This document shows, piece by piece, positions 7,192-16,242 of a stretch of 64,000 nucleotides of DNA. The notes beneath the pieces are model-generated. The model saw only the letters and a list, made by a program, of their open reading frames with translations, was not told the origin of the DNA and ran no database searches. The stretch is from Mycolicibacillus koreensis (GTDB lineage: Bacteria > Actinomycetota > Actinomycetes > Mycobacteriales > Mycobacteriaceae): the NCBI RefSeq assembly GCF_002104795.1, contig NZ_NCXO01000015.1, positions 1-64,000 on the forward strand, in the 5' to 3' direction. A program made the position numbers and the translations under genes. Numbering within the stretch: the stretch's first letter is position 1; each line of letters starts with the position of its first letter.

Positions 7192-7686
7192 TCAGAGCTC
7201 CAGACTGGAGAGCTGATCGATGATCGTCGCCGCCAACGGGATCAGCGTGGCCATCCCGTCGCGCACCGCGTACCGCGACGACGCCAGGTTGACCACCAGT
7301 GTGCTGCCGGAGATCCCGGCCAGCCCCCGCGAGAGACTCGCGTCGGTGATCCCGGCTGCCAGCGCCGAGGCGCGCAACACCTCGGCAATGCCGAGCAGCT
7401 CGCGGTCGAGGATGTCGCGGGTGGCTTCCGGCGTGACATCACGCGGGGTCACCCCGGTGCCTCCCACCGAGATCACCAGATCCACTCCCCCGATCACCGC
7501 GGTGTTCAACGCGCTACGGATCTCGACCTCGTCGGCCTCGACGGCGATCACCCCGTCGACGAGGAATCCCCCCTCGGTGAGCAGCTCGGTCACCAACGGG
7601 CCATTCGAGTCGACGTCGCCGTGCGCGGTGCGGTCATCGACGACGATGACCAGCGCCCTGCCGATCCGTTCCGCTGCCTGTTCCAT
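7192..7686 (-). CDS. moaB2: MoaB/Mog-family molybdenum cofactor protein
   Basis: 164 aa, a single MoCF-binding domain with the signature SVGGTGVTPRDVTPE and SGSTLVVNLASSRYAV near the C-terminus. The family adenylates molybdopterin or is a paralogue of that enzyme. The start is set at the ATG at 7686 (MEQAAERIG), matching the M. tuberculosis Rv0984 N-terminus as I remember it; a longer frame upstream has no support. It follows pepD after 47 bp on the same strand, the mprA-mprB-pepD-moaB2 order known in mycobacteria. Confidence 0.9.
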   Translation of the reverse strand: MEQAAERIGRALVIVVDDRTAHGDVDSNGPLVTELLTEGGFLVDGVIAVEADEVEIRSALNTAVIGGVDLVISVGGTGVTPRDVTPEATRDILDRELLGIAEVLRASALAAGITDASLSRGLAGISGSTLVVNLASSRYAVRDGMATLIPLAATIIDQLSSLEL

Positions 7687-7733
7687 GGTTGTCACCGTAT
7701 ATCCGCCTGCCCTCCGCGTCGCGGCTACTCCGC

Positions 7734-9047
7734 TCAATCGTCTGCCTCCCCCAACGTCACCTGCACCGTTTTACTCTCCCCCGACGCATCCCGGTACGTC
7801 AGGGTGATGGTGTCGCCGGGCGCCTTGGAGCGCACCGCGGCGATCAGTCCGTTGGCGCTGCCGATCGGACGATCGTCGCAGCGGGTGATCACCACGTCGT
7901 TGGGCAGTCCGGCGTGTGCGGCCGCGCCGTCCTCGACGACCTCGACGACCTTCGCCCCGTGCAGGCTGCTGTCGGCGGCCAGCATCACCCCCAGCGACGC
8001 GTGCGAGGCCTTACCGGAGGCGATCAACTCGTCGGCGATCCGTTTGGCCTGGTCGATGGGGATGGCGAAACCCAGCCCGATCGAGCCGCTCTGCGCGTCG
8101 GCGCTGTCGCCGCCCAAGGTGGCGATCGCGGAGTTGATCCCCACCAATTCGCCGTTCATGTTCACCAGTGCCCCACCGGAGTTTCCGGGGTTGATCGCGG
8201 CGTCGGTCTGGATGGCGTCGAGCACCGTGCTCTGGTTGCGGGCGTCACCGGCGCTGGATACCGGCCGGTTCAGCGCGGAGACGATCCCGCTGGTGACGGT
8301 GCCCTGCAGTCCCAGCGGCGAGCCGACGGCCACGACCTGCTGGCCGACCCGCAGGTTGGTCGACGAGCCGATCGTGATCGGGGTGAACCCGGTGCTCGCC
8401 CCCTTGATGCGCACCACGGCGATGTCGCTGGCCGGGTCGGTGCCGACCACGGTGAACTCGGCGGTGTTCCCGTCGGCGAAGGTGACCATCGTCTCCGGGG
8501 CGGTGCGTCCGTCACCGGAGCTGTTCGCGGCCGCGACGACCACATGGCTGTTGGTCAGCACCAACCCGTCGTCGGAGTAGATGATCCCGGAGCCCTCCTC
8601 GAACTGCCTGCCCAGAAACGTCTCCAGGGTGACCACGCTGGGCACCACCTTGGCGGCCACCTGCTCCACCGAGCCCAGCGGCGGGGCCTCGGCGGCCGGC
8701 CGCGCCGGGGTGGAGTCGAGCACGCTGTTCGGCGGCGCCCCGGGCCCGGACACCGCGGGGTCCTCATGTGCCAGGGTGGCCACCCCGCCGCCGATGCCGG
8801 CCGAGACGATGGCGATGGCCGCGGCGCCGGCGGTCAGTGCGGCGGTACGGCCCGAGCGTCGCCGCCGGGGGCGTTCCGGCGGGGGCGGGTAGCCGCCGAG
8901 GTGCTGGGGATGACCCCACCCGGGATGCATCGGGTGCGGGCCGGTGCGCGTCGGGTGGGGGCCGGTGTGCGTCGGGGGAGCGGTCGGATTCGGCGCGTGA
9001 TAGCCGGCCTGGCGAGGCGGTGGCTGGAACCGGGGATCAGTGGTCAT
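7734..9047 (-). CDS. pepD: HtrA-like serine protease PepD
   Basis: 437 aa. A cytoplasmic Pro/His-rich N-terminus with repeated TGPHP is followed by basic RRRR, one membrane segment at about 69-92 and an extracytoplasmic trypsin-like domain. The triad is visible: H168 in TNSHV, D208 in DPASDIAV and S290 in NPGNSGG. A PDZ domain fills the C-terminus (about 345-435). PepD degrades or refolds damaged envelope proteins and modulates SigE and MprAB stress signalling. The ATG at 9047 has GGAG 6 bases upstream. It follows mprB closely and is probably induced by MprA. Equivalent to Rv0983. Confidence 0.95.
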   Translation of the reverse strand: MTTDPRFQPPPRQAGYHAPNPTAPPTHTGPHPTRTGPHPMHPGWGHPQHLGGYPPPPERPRRRRSGRTAALTAGAAAIAIVSAGIGGGVATLAHEDPAVSGPGAPPNSVLDSTPARPAAEAPPLGSVEQVAAKVVPSVVTLETFLGRQFEEGSGIIYSDDGLVLTNSHVVVAAANSSGDGRTAPETMVTFADGNTAEFTVVGTDPASDIAVVRIKGASTGFTPITIGSSTNLRVGQQVVAVGSPLGLQGTVTSGIVSALNRPVSSAGDARNQSTVLDAIQTDAAINPGNSGGALVNMNGELVGINSAIATLGGDSADAQSGSIGLGFAIPIDQAKRIADELIASGKASHASLGVMLAADSSLHGAKVVEVVEDGAAAHAGLPNDVVITRCDDRPIGSANGLIAAVRSKAPGDTITLTYRDASGESKTVQVTLGEADD

Positions 9048-9103
9048 GGTGCTCCGTTGTTCATTGTCGGGGCGTGAGCGGCCCGAACCGACACGTCGTG
9101 CGC

Positions 9104-10579
9104 TCACCGCTGCTCCGGCGGCGAGTGCGCAGGGACAACGTGCGGATTATCGGTGGAGTTCCCGGCCGGTGGGTCTGCCGCGGCGGAATCCGTCGCCGGT
9201 TTCCCCGGAAAGCGCACGTGAAACGTGGTTCCGGGCGGGTCGGCGCCGGCGGTGGTGTCGTCGATGGTGATGGTGCCGCCGTGTTTGAGCACCACCTGTT
9301 TGACGATCGCCAGCCCGAGGCCGGACCCGGGCATCGAGCGGGCCGCCGTGGCCCGGTAGAAGCGCTCGAAGACCAGATCGCGCTCCGATTCGGGGATTCC
9401 CGGGCCGTTGTCGGCGACCAGAAGCTCCGCGGCGCCCGGTTCGACCTCGGCCAACCGCACGGTGACCCGCCCCTGCGGCGGGCTCCATTTCGCGGCGTTG
9501 TCCATGAGGTTCAACACCGCACGCGACAGCGCGGCCGCGTCTCCGTCTACCACCCACCCGGTCACGTCGACGTCGAAGTCGATGTCGTTGCGGCGGCGGC
9601 GAACCCGATCGAGACCGCGGCCGATCACCTCGGACAGGTCGACCTCCTCGCGTTGACCGCCGCCGGCGTCCTCCCGGCTGAGGTCGATCAGGTCGCCGAC
9701 CAGGGTCGACAATTCCTCGATCTGCGCGACCGCGTCATGGCGCAGATCCGCGATCTCGCTGTCAGGCAGTCGCGGCGCACCCGGTTGCATTGCAGCCATG
9801 AGCAATTCCACATTCGTGCGCAACGATGTCAGTGGTGTTCGCAGCTCGTGTCCGGCGTCGGCGACCAAACGTGCTTGCCGGTCCCGAGATTCGGCCAGCG
9901 CACGCAGCATCGTATTGAATGCCGTGGTGAGTCTGGATAATTCGTCGTCGCCGGTGACCGGGATCGGACGCAGATCATCGGTGCGGGCGACCCGTTCTGC
10001 GGCTTCGGTCAGACGCGCAACGGGACGCAGCGCGGTGCGCATCACCAGCCAGCCGGCCACCGCCGCGACCGCAACCCCCAACGCACCCACCGCCAGCAGC
10101 ACCCAGCGCAGCCGGTGGATCACCGTGTCGGTGGGCACCAGACTCTGGGCCAGCACCAGGGTGCTGCCGTCGAGGCGGCGGACCGCGAAGATCCGCTGAT
10201 CGTCGAGGGTGTTCCACGACCACAACGACTCCCCGCGCAGCACCGCCTGTTCCGGGGCGCCGACCGGCACCGGCAGCGGACCGCCGGCCGGGTAGCGCGT
10301 GCCGCCGGGCAGCACCAGCATCACGTCCATGTCGGAGTAGGTGGTGCCCTCGATGGCACGCTCCGGGTCGGTTTCCAGCACACCGCTGGAGCTCAGCACC
10401 CGCGCCTGATCCTCCAGCTGGTGGTCGATGTCGGCATACAGCGCCGCGGAGATCACGTGGTAGACGGCGAAGGCGACGACCACCACCACCAGTTCGACGG
10501 TGACCATGGCCAGCACCATCACCCGCGACCGCAGCGACACCGTCGAGGCGGCATGGCGACGCGGACGATGGCCCGACAT
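9104..10579 (-). CDS. mprB: Envelope-stress sensor histidine kinase MprB
   Basis: 491 aa. TM1 at about 20-45, an extracytoplasmic sensor domain to about 158, TM2 at about 159-180, HAMP to about 233, then the phospho-acceptor histidine H244 in AGHELRTPL. The ATPase boxes follow (NLMDNAAKWS, DNGPGIP, GSGLGLAIV). It phosphorylates MprA on surface stress. Its ATG shares one base with the mprA stop (TGATG), giving translational coupling. The C-terminal tail past the kinase core is Pro/Ala-rich. Equivalent to Rv0982. Confidence 0.96.
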   Translation of the reverse strand: MSGHRPRRHAASTVSLRSRVMVLAMVTVELVVVVVAFAVYHVISAALYADIDHQLEDQARVLSSSGVLETDPERAIEGTTYSDMDVMLVLPGGTRYPAGGPLPVPVGAPEQAVLRGESLWSWNTLDDQRIFAVRRLDGSTLVLAQSLVPTDTVIHRLRWVLLAVGALGVAVAAVAGWLVMRTALRPVARLTEAAERVARTDDLRPIPVTGDDELSRLTTAFNTMLRALAESRDRQARLVADAGHELRTPLTSLRTNVELLMAAMQPGAPRLPDSEIADLRHDAVAQIEELSTLVGDLIDLSREDAGGGQREEVDLSEVIGRGLDRVRRRRNDIDFDVDVTGWVVDGDAAALSRAVLNLMDNAAKWSPPQGRVTVRLAEVEPGAAELLVADNGPGIPESERDLVFERFYRATAARSMPGSGLGLAIVKQVVLKHGGTITIDDTTAGADPPGTTFHVRFPGKPATDSAAADPPAGNSTDNPHVVPAHSPPEQR

Positions 10580-11280
10580 CAGTTGGGCGACTCCCGAAGC
10601 ACGTAACCGACCCCGCGCACGGTGTGGATCAGCCGGGATTCCCCCTCGGCCTCGGTCTTGCGCCGCAGGTACCCCACGTAGACCTCCAGCGCGTTGCCGG
10701 AGGCGGCGAAGTCATAGCCCCACACCTCCTCGAGGATGCGGGTGCGGGTCAACACCACCCGCGGGTTCGCCAGGAACAACTCGAGCAGGGCGAACTCGGT
10801 ACGGGTCAGGCTGATCGGCCGGCCGTTGCGGGTCACCTCCCGCGTCACCGGATCCAAGGTGAGATCCCCGAACGTCAGGGTGACCGGTTCGGCGATGTCC
10901 TCGGCGATGGTGCGCCGCAGCAGCGAGCGCAGCCGGGCCAGCAGTTCTTCCAACGCGAACGGTTTGGGCAGGTAGTCGTCGGCACCGGCGTCGAGCCCGG
11001 CGACCCGCTCGGAGACCGAGTCACGGGCGGTCAGCACCAGGATCGGCAGGCCGTCGCCGGTGCTGCGCAGCTGCCGGCAGACTTCCAGCCCGTCCAGCCG
11101 GGGCATCATCACGTCGAGGATCATGCCGTCGGGCCGGTCGGCGGCGATCGCCTCCAGCGCCTCCACACCGTCGGTCGCCAGGCTCACCGCGTACCCGTTG
11201 AACGACAACGACCTGCGCAGCGATTCCCGTACGGCGCGATCATCGTCAACGACAAGTATCCGCAAGGCCACCGCTGTCAT
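10579..11280 (-). CDS. mprA: Response regulator MprA (OmpR family)
   Basis: 233 aa. Receiver domain with VDDD at 11-14 and phospho-acceptor D56 in [12 protein letters not shown], then K in LPKPF, followed by an OmpR winged-helix domain with [12 protein letters not shown] and the C-terminal [14 protein letters not shown]. It controls sigE, pepD and its own operon in M. tuberculosis. The PE_PGRS gene that neighbours Rv0981 in H37Rv is missing here; rpmF lies directly upstream on the same strand. Confidence 0.96.
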   Translation of the reverse strand: MTAVALRILVVDDDRAVRESLRRSLSFNGYAVSLATDGVEALEAIAADRPDGMILDVMMPRLDGLEVCRQLRSTGDGLPILVLTARDSVSERVAGLDAGADDYLPKPFALEELLARLRSLLRRTIAEDIAEPVTLTFGDLTLDPVTREVTRNGRPISLTRTEFALLELFLANPRVVLTRTRILEEVWGYDFAASGNALEVYVGYLRRKTEAEGESRLIHTVRGVGYVLRESPN

Positions 11281-11313
11281 CCCATCGTCCGAGGTGCTGG
11301 TTAGGACCGTACC

Positions 11314-11330
11314 GTGCCGGTGGCCGGCAC
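11314..11330 (-). terminator. Hairpin between rpmF and mprA
   Basis: GTGCCGG-TGG-CCGGCAC is a perfect 7-bp stem with a 3-base loop, about 46 bases after the rpmF stop. It may terminate or attenuate rpmF transcription before mprA. No T run. Confidence 0.45.
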
Positions 11331-11375
11331 GCGGTCAACGACGGTCGGTGACCCTCGGCGATCGTTGCGCGACCG

Positions 11376-11549
11376 TCAGCGACGGTCCAGATCGATCAGG
11401 CCCAGCCGGGCCGCCTTGAGCAGCCGCCGCGGCACCTTGTGCTGCTGGCCGGCGACGTTGACGGTGACCAGGCCTTGGGCCTCGGCCTTCCACTGCGCGC
11501 GGCGATGCCGGGTGTTCGCGCGCGACATTCTGCGCTTGGGCACAGCCAT
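11376..11549 (-). CDS. rpmF: 50S ribosomal protein L32, cysteine-free type
   Basis: 57 aa, too short for usual ORF thresholds. It begins [14 protein letters not shown] and ends GLIDLDRR, the usual mycobacterial L32. There is no CxxC pair, so it is the zinc-independent form. AGGAGAG sits 7 bases before the ATG. L32 belongs to the large subunit. Its place next to mprAB matches Rv0979A. Confidence 0.97.
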   Translation of the reverse strand: MAVPKRRMSRANTRHRRAQWKAEAQGLVTVNVAGQQHKVPRRLLKAARLGLIDLDRR

Positions 11550-11678
11550 GGTCGAGCTCTCCTATCGGGGTGTGCCGGGCAGACGACCGCGGCAAACGAC
11601 TGCTCTCAGGGTAACGGGTCAGGCCCACCGGCTCCAAAACCCCCGGGGCAGGCCGGGCGGGCACCCCCGCGCGTGCGC

Positions 11679-11720
11679 TTGACGCGGTACCGCCAGTCCG
11701 GGCTAACCTACCGGTTGGTT
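11679..11720 (+). promoter_or_regulatory. Promoter with palindromic operator of the atuA operon
   Basis: TTGACG at 11679-11684 and TAACCT at 11704-11709 form a possible -35/-10 pair (19-bp spacer). An imperfect palindrome AACCTACC/GGTTGGTT (11705-11720, 7 of 8 positions symmetric) covers the -10 and start region, 14 bases before the ATG. The position suits a TetR-type repressor; the regulator is not adjacent. Confidence 0.5.
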
Positions 11721-11734
11721 GAGGGAGGGTGTGT

Positions 11735-13438
11735 ATGACGGCTGCGGTGCGAATCGGGAACTGTTCGGGGTTCTACGGCGACCGGCTGGCGGCGATGCGC
11801 GAGATGCTGACCGGCGGCGAGCTGGATTATCTGACCGGTGACTACCTGGCCGAGTTGACCATGCTGATCCTGGGCCGCGACCGGATGAAGAACCCCGAGC
11901 GCGGCTACGCCAAGACCTTCCTGCGCCAGCTCGAGGAGTGCCTGGGGCTGGCCCAGGAGCGCGGGGTGAAGATCGTCGCCAACGCCGGCGGGCTCAACCC
12001 GGCCGGACTGGCGGGCGCGGTGCGCGAGCTCGCCGCACGCCTCGGCGTCGCGGTCACCGTCGGCCACGTGGAGGGCGACGACCTGCTCGACCGCGCCGAC
12101 GAGCTGGGCCTGGGCTCGCCGCTGACCGCCAACGCCTACCTGGGCGCCTGGGGGATCGTGGACTGCCTCAACCGGGGCGCCGACGTGGTCATCACCGGCC
12201 GGGTCACCGATGCGTCGGTGATCGTCGGGCCGGCGGCGGCGCACTTCGGGTGGGCGCGCACCGACTACGACCGGCTGGCCGGGGCCGTGGTGGCCGGCCA
12301 TGTCATCGAGTGCGGCACCCAGGCCACCGGCGGCAACTACGCGTTCTTCACCGAGATCCCCGCCGAGCAGGCGCTGCACCCGGGCTTCCCGATCGCCGAG
12401 ATCGCCGCCGACGGTTCGGCGGTGATCACCAAACACGCCGACACCGGCGGGCTGGTCAGCGTCGACACCGTCACCGCCCAGTTGCTCTACGAGGTGACCG
12501 GCGCCCGCTACGCCAACCCCGACGCCACCGCCCGCCTCGACAGCATCGCGCTGACCGGCGACGGCCCCGACCGGGTGCGGATCTCCGGGGTGCGCGGCGA
12601 GGCCCCGCCGCCGACCCTGAAGGTCTCGCTGAACAGCATCGGCGGGTTCCGCAACCAGATGACGTTCGTGCTCACCGGGCTCGACATCGAGGCCAAGGCC
12701 GCCCTGGTGCGCCGCCAGCTCGAGGACGCGCTGACCGTCGCCCCGGCCGAGTTGGACTGGACGCTGGCCCGCACCGACCACGCCGACGCCGACACCGAGG
12801 AGACCGCCAGCGCCCTGCTGCGCTGCGTGGTGCGCGACCCCGACCCGCAGACGGTGGGGCGGCGATTCTCCGGCGCCGCGGTGGAGCTGGGCCTGGCCAG
12901 CTATCCGGGGTTCACCCTCACCGCGCCGCCCGGCGACGGCCAGGTCTACGGCGTGTACCGCCCCGGCTACGTCGACGCCGCACAGGTGCCCCACGTCGCG
13001 GTGCACGCCGACGGCACCCGCACCGCCATCCCCGCCGCCACCGACACCCTGGTGCTCGCCGGCGCCGAAGAACCGGCGCTGCCGCCGGCACCGCCGTCGG
13101 GGGCCACCCGCCGGGTTCCGCTGGGCCGTATCGCCGGGGCCCGCAGCGGCGACAAGGGCGGGTCGGCCAACGTCGGGGTGTGGGTGCGCACCGAAGCGCA
13201 GTGGCGCTGGCTGGCGCACACGCTGACCGTCGACATGCTGCGCACCCTGCTGCCCGAGACCGCGGAGCTGCCGGTCACCCGCCACCTGCTGCCGAACCTG
13301 CGCGCGATCAACTTCGTCATCGAGGACATCCTCGGGCTGGGGGTGGCCTACCAGGCCCGCTTCGACCCGCAGGCCAAGGGCTTGGGCGAATGGCTGCGCA
13401 GCCGCCACATCGACATTCCGGAGGACCTGCTGCCATGA
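11735..13438 (+). CDS. AtuA-family (DUF1446) acyl-CoA catabolic protein
   Basis: 567 aa. The AtuA/DUF1446 fold covers the first ~450 residues (RIGNCSGFYGDR start; VKIVANAGGLNP; GADVVITGRVTDAS), followed by a smaller C-terminal domain with RSGDKGGSANVG. AtuA is needed for citronellol/geraniol use in Pseudomonas; its reaction is not settled. It is first of six overlapping genes with two acyl-CoA dehydrogenases, a biotin carboxylase pair and a hydratase. ATG 11735 is preceded by GGGAGGG. Corresponds to Rv0976c by position. Confidence 0.85.
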   Translation: MTAAVRIGNCSGFYGDRLAAMREMLTGGELDYLTGDYLAELTMLILGRDRMKNPERGYAKTFLRQLEECLGLAQERGVKIVANAGGLNPAGLAGAVRELAARLGVAVTVGHVEGDDLLDRADELGLGSPLTANAYLGAWGIVDCLNRGADVVITGRVTDASVIVGPAAAHFGWARTDYDRLAGAVVAGHVIECGTQATGGNYAFFTEIPAEQALHPGFPIAEIAADGSAVITKHADTGGLVSVDTVTAQLLYEVTGARYANPDATARLDSIALTGDGPDRVRISGVRGEAPPPTLKVSLNSIGGFRNQMTFVLTGLDIEAKAALVRRQLEDALTVAPAELDWTLARTDHADADTEETASALLRCVVRDPDPQTVGRRFSGAAVELGLASYPGFTLTAPPGDGQVYGVYRPGYVDAAQVPHVAVHADGTRTAIPAATDTLVLAGAEEPALPPAPPSGATRRVPLGRIAGARSGDKGGSANVGVWVRTEAQWRWLAHTLTVDMLRTLLPETAELPVTRHLLPNLRAINFVIEDILGLGVAYQARFDPQAKGLGEWLRSRHIDIPEDLLP

Positions 13439-14604
13439 CCGTCTGGACCACGCCCGAGCGCCTGGCGCTGCGCCGCACCGTGCGCACGTTCGTCGACCGC
13501 GAGATCACCCCGAACATCGACGAGTGGGAGCGCACCGGGGAACTGCCCCGGCAGTTGCACCGTCGCGCCGGGGAGGCCGGCCTGCTCGGCGCCGGTTTCC
13601 CGGAGGAGGTCGGCGGCGGTGGCGGCGACGGCGTCGACGCGGCCATCATCTGCGAGGAGATGCACGAGGCCGGTGCGCCCGGCGGGGTGTTCGCATCCCT
13701 GTTCACCTGCGGGATCGCCGTGCCCCACATGATCGCCTCGGGCGATCAGCGCCTCATCGACGAGTTCGTCCGCCCCACCCTGCGCGGGGAGCGCATCGGG
13801 TCGCTGGCGATCACCGAACCCGGCGGCGGCTCCGACGTCGGGCATCTGCGCACGACCGCCGTCGCCGACGGCGACCACTACGTGGTCAACGGCGCCAAGA
13901 CCTACATCACCTCCGGGGTCCGGGCCGACTACGTCGTCACCGCGGTGCGCACCGGCGGCGCCGAGTTGCCCGGCGCCTCCGGGGTCTCGCTGCTGGTGGT
14001 CGAGAAGGACGGCCTGGGCACCAGCCCCGGGATGGCGGTCACCCGCAAACTGGAGAAGATGGGCTGGCGCTCCTCGGACACCGCCGAGTTGTCCTACACC
14101 GATGCGCGGGTGCCCCGAGCCAACCTGGTGGGCGTGGAGAACAGCGGGTTCCTCCAGATCGCCCAGGCGTTCGTCGCCGAGCGGATCGGGCTGGCCGCCC
14201 AGGCCTACTCCAGCGCCCAACGCTGCCTGGATCTCACCGTCGCCTGGTGCCGCGACCGCGAGACGTTCGGCCGGCCGCTGATCTCCCGACAGGCGGTGCA
14301 GAACACCCTCGCCGAGATGGCGCGGCGCATCGACGTGGCCCGCGTCTACACCCACCATGTGGTGGAACGTCAGCTGGCCGGGGAGACCAACCTGATCGCC
14401 GAAGTGTGTTTCGCCAAGAACACCGCGGTCGAGGCCGGCGAGTGGGTGGCCCACCAGGCGGTACAGCTGTTCGGCGGTATGGGCTACATGGCCGAATGCG
14501 AGGTCGAACGCCAGTACCGTGACATGCGGATCATCGGAATCGGCGGCGGAACCACCGAGATCCTGACCTCGCTGGCCGCCAAAACGCTCGGGTTCCAAAG
14601 TTAG
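13435..14604 (+). CDS. Acyl-CoA dehydrogenase
   Basis: 389 aa, standard ACAD length. N-terminal helical domain, the middle strand domain with ITEPGGGSDVGHLRT, and the C-terminal domain with FGGMGYMAE and GTTEI. It oxidises a branched acyl-CoA (citronellyl- or isovaleryl-type by context) using FAD. The ATG overlaps the atuA stop (ATGA), showing coupling. It corresponds to FadE13 (Rv0975c) by order; the paralogue at 18240 may act on a different chain. Confidence 0.92.
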   Translation: MTVWTTPERLALRRTVRTFVDREITPNIDEWERTGELPRQLHRRAGEAGLLGAGFPEEVGGGGGDGVDAAIICEEMHEAGAPGGVFASLFTCGIAVPHMIASGDQRLIDEFVRPTLRGERIGSLAITEPGGGSDVGHLRTTAVADGDHYVVNGAKTYITSGVRADYVVTAVRTGGAELPGASGVSLLVVEKDGLGTSPGMAVTRKLEKMGWRSSDTAELSYTDARVPRANLVGVENSGFLQIAQAFVAERIGLAAQAYSSAQRCLDLTVAWCRDRETFGRPLISRQAVQNTLAEMARRIDVARVYTHHVVERQLAGETNLIAEVCFAKNTAVEAGEWVAHQAVQLFGGMGYMAECEVERQYRDMRIIGIGGGTTEILTSLAAKTLGFQS

Positions 14605-14636
14605 TCGGTTCCAAAGCTAGTCAAGGAGAGACAACC

Positions 14637-16232
14637 ATGACGGTGTTGCGGTCGACCCTGGATCCCGCCTCCCCCGCCTTCGCCGAGGCGTCCTCGGCGC
14701 TCGGCGAGAAACTCGACGCCCTCGACGCGGAGCTGGCCAAGGCTCTCGCCGGGGGCGGGGAGAAATACGTCGACCGTCACCACGCGCGCGGCAAGCTCAC
14801 CCCGCGCGAACGCATCGAGTTGCTCGTCGACCCCGATTCACCGTTTCTGGAGCTGTGCCCGCTGGCGGCGTGGGGCAGCGACTTCAAGGTCGGCGCGAGC
14901 CTGGTGGTCGGCATCGGCGTGGTCAGCGGGGTGGAATGCCTGATCGTCGCCAACGACCCGACCGTCAAGGGCGGCACCAGCAATCCGTGGACGCTGCGGA
15001 AAATCCTGCGAGCCAACCGGATCGCGTTCGAAAACCGCCTCCCGGTGATCTCTCTGGTGGAGTCCGGCGGGGCCGATCTTCCCACCCAGAAGGAGATCTT
15101 CATCCCCGGCGGGCAGATGTTCCGCGACCTCACCCAGCTGTCGGCGGCGGGCATCCCCACCATCGCGCTGGTGTTCGGCAACTCCACCGCGGGCGGCGCC
15201 TACGTGCCGGGCATGTCCGATCACGTCGTGATGATCAAGGAACGTTCCAAGGTGTTCTTGGCCGGTCCCCCGCTGGTGAAGATGGCCACCGGCGAGGAGT
15301 CCGATGACGAGTCGCTGGGCGGTGCTGAGATGCACGCCCGCACATCCGGCTTGGCGGATTACTTCGCATTGGACGAGCCCGACGCCATCCGGATCGGCCG
15401 GCGCATCGTGGCCCGGCTGAACTGGGCCAAGAAGGGACCCCGCCCCCACCCGGTCACCGAGCCGTTGTTCGACCCCGAGGAGCTGATCGGGGTGGTGCCG
15501 GCGGATCTGCGGATCCCGTTCGACCCGCGGGAGGTGATCGCCCGCATCGTCGACGGCTCCGAGTTCGACGAGTTCAAGCCGCTGTACGGCTCGTCGCTGG
15601 TGACGGGCTGGGCGCGGCTGCACGGCTACCCGGTCGGCATTCTGGCTAACGCACGCGGGGTGCTGTTTTCCGAGGAGGCCCAGAAGGCCACGCAGTTCAT
15701 TCAGCTGGCCAACCGCTCCGACACGCCATTGCTGTTCCTGCACAACACCACCGGGTACATGGTCGGTCGCCAGTACGAAGAGGGCGGCATGATCAAGCAC
15801 GGCTCGATGATGATCAACGCGGTGTCGAATTCGACGGTGCCGCACATCTCGGTGGTGATCGGCGCCTCGTACGGCGCGGGCAACTACGGGATGTGCGGGC
15901 GTGCCTACGAACCGAGGTTCATGTTCGCGTGGCCGTCGGCGAAATCCGCGGTGATGGGCGGAACGCAACTGGCCGGGGTGCTCTCGATCGTGAGTCGGGC
16001 CGCCGCGGCCGCCCGCGGTCAGGACTTCGATGAGGAGGCCGACGCGGCGCTGCGCGCGGCCGTGGAGGCCCAGATCGAGGCGGAGTCGTTGCCGATGTTC
16101 CTCTCCGGAAGGCTCTACGACGACGGGGTGATCGATCCGCGCGACACCCGCACCGTGTTGGGAATCTGTTTGTCGGCCATCGCCAATGGCCCGGTGGAGG
16201 GGACGTCGAACTTCGGCGTCTTCCGGATGTGA
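14637..16232 (+). CDS. accD2: Acyl-CoA carboxylase beta subunit, methylcrotonyl/geranyl-CoA type
   Basis: 531 aa. Carboxyltransferase with both N- and C-terminal halves. SYGAGNYGMCGRAY, FMFAWPSAKSAVMGG and GYMVGRQYEEGGMIKHG are typical of methylcrotonyl- and geranyl-CoA carboxylase beta subunits rather than of propionyl-CoA carboxylases. AAGGAG lies upstream of the ATG. It partners the biotin-carrying alpha subunit 10 bp downstream. Equivalent to Rv0974c; the exact substrate is not known. Confidence 0.9.
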   Translation: MTVLRSTLDPASPAFAEASSALGEKLDALDAELAKALAGGGEKYVDRHHARGKLTPRERIELLVDPDSPFLELCPLAAWGSDFKVGASLVVGIGVVSGVECLIVANDPTVKGGTSNPWTLRKILRANRIAFENRLPVISLVESGGADLPTQKEIFIPGGQMFRDLTQLSAAGIPTIALVFGNSTAGGAYVPGMSDHVVMIKERSKVFLAGPPLVKMATGEESDDESLGGAEMHARTSGLADYFALDEPDAIRIGRRIVARLNWAKKGPRPHPVTEPLFDPEELIGVVPADLRIPFDPREVIARIVDGSEFDEFKPLYGSSLVTGWARLHGYPVGILANARGVLFSEEAQKATQFIQLANRSDTPLLFLHNTTGYMVGRQYEEGGMIKHGSMMINAVSNSTVPHISVVIGASYGAGNYGMCGRAYEPRFMFAWPSAKSAVMGGTQLAGVLSIVSRAAAAARGQDFDEEADAALRAAVEAQIEAESLPMFLSGRLYDDGVIDPRDTRTVLGICLSAIANGPVEGTSNFGVFRM

Positions 16233-16242
16233 GGACGACGCG

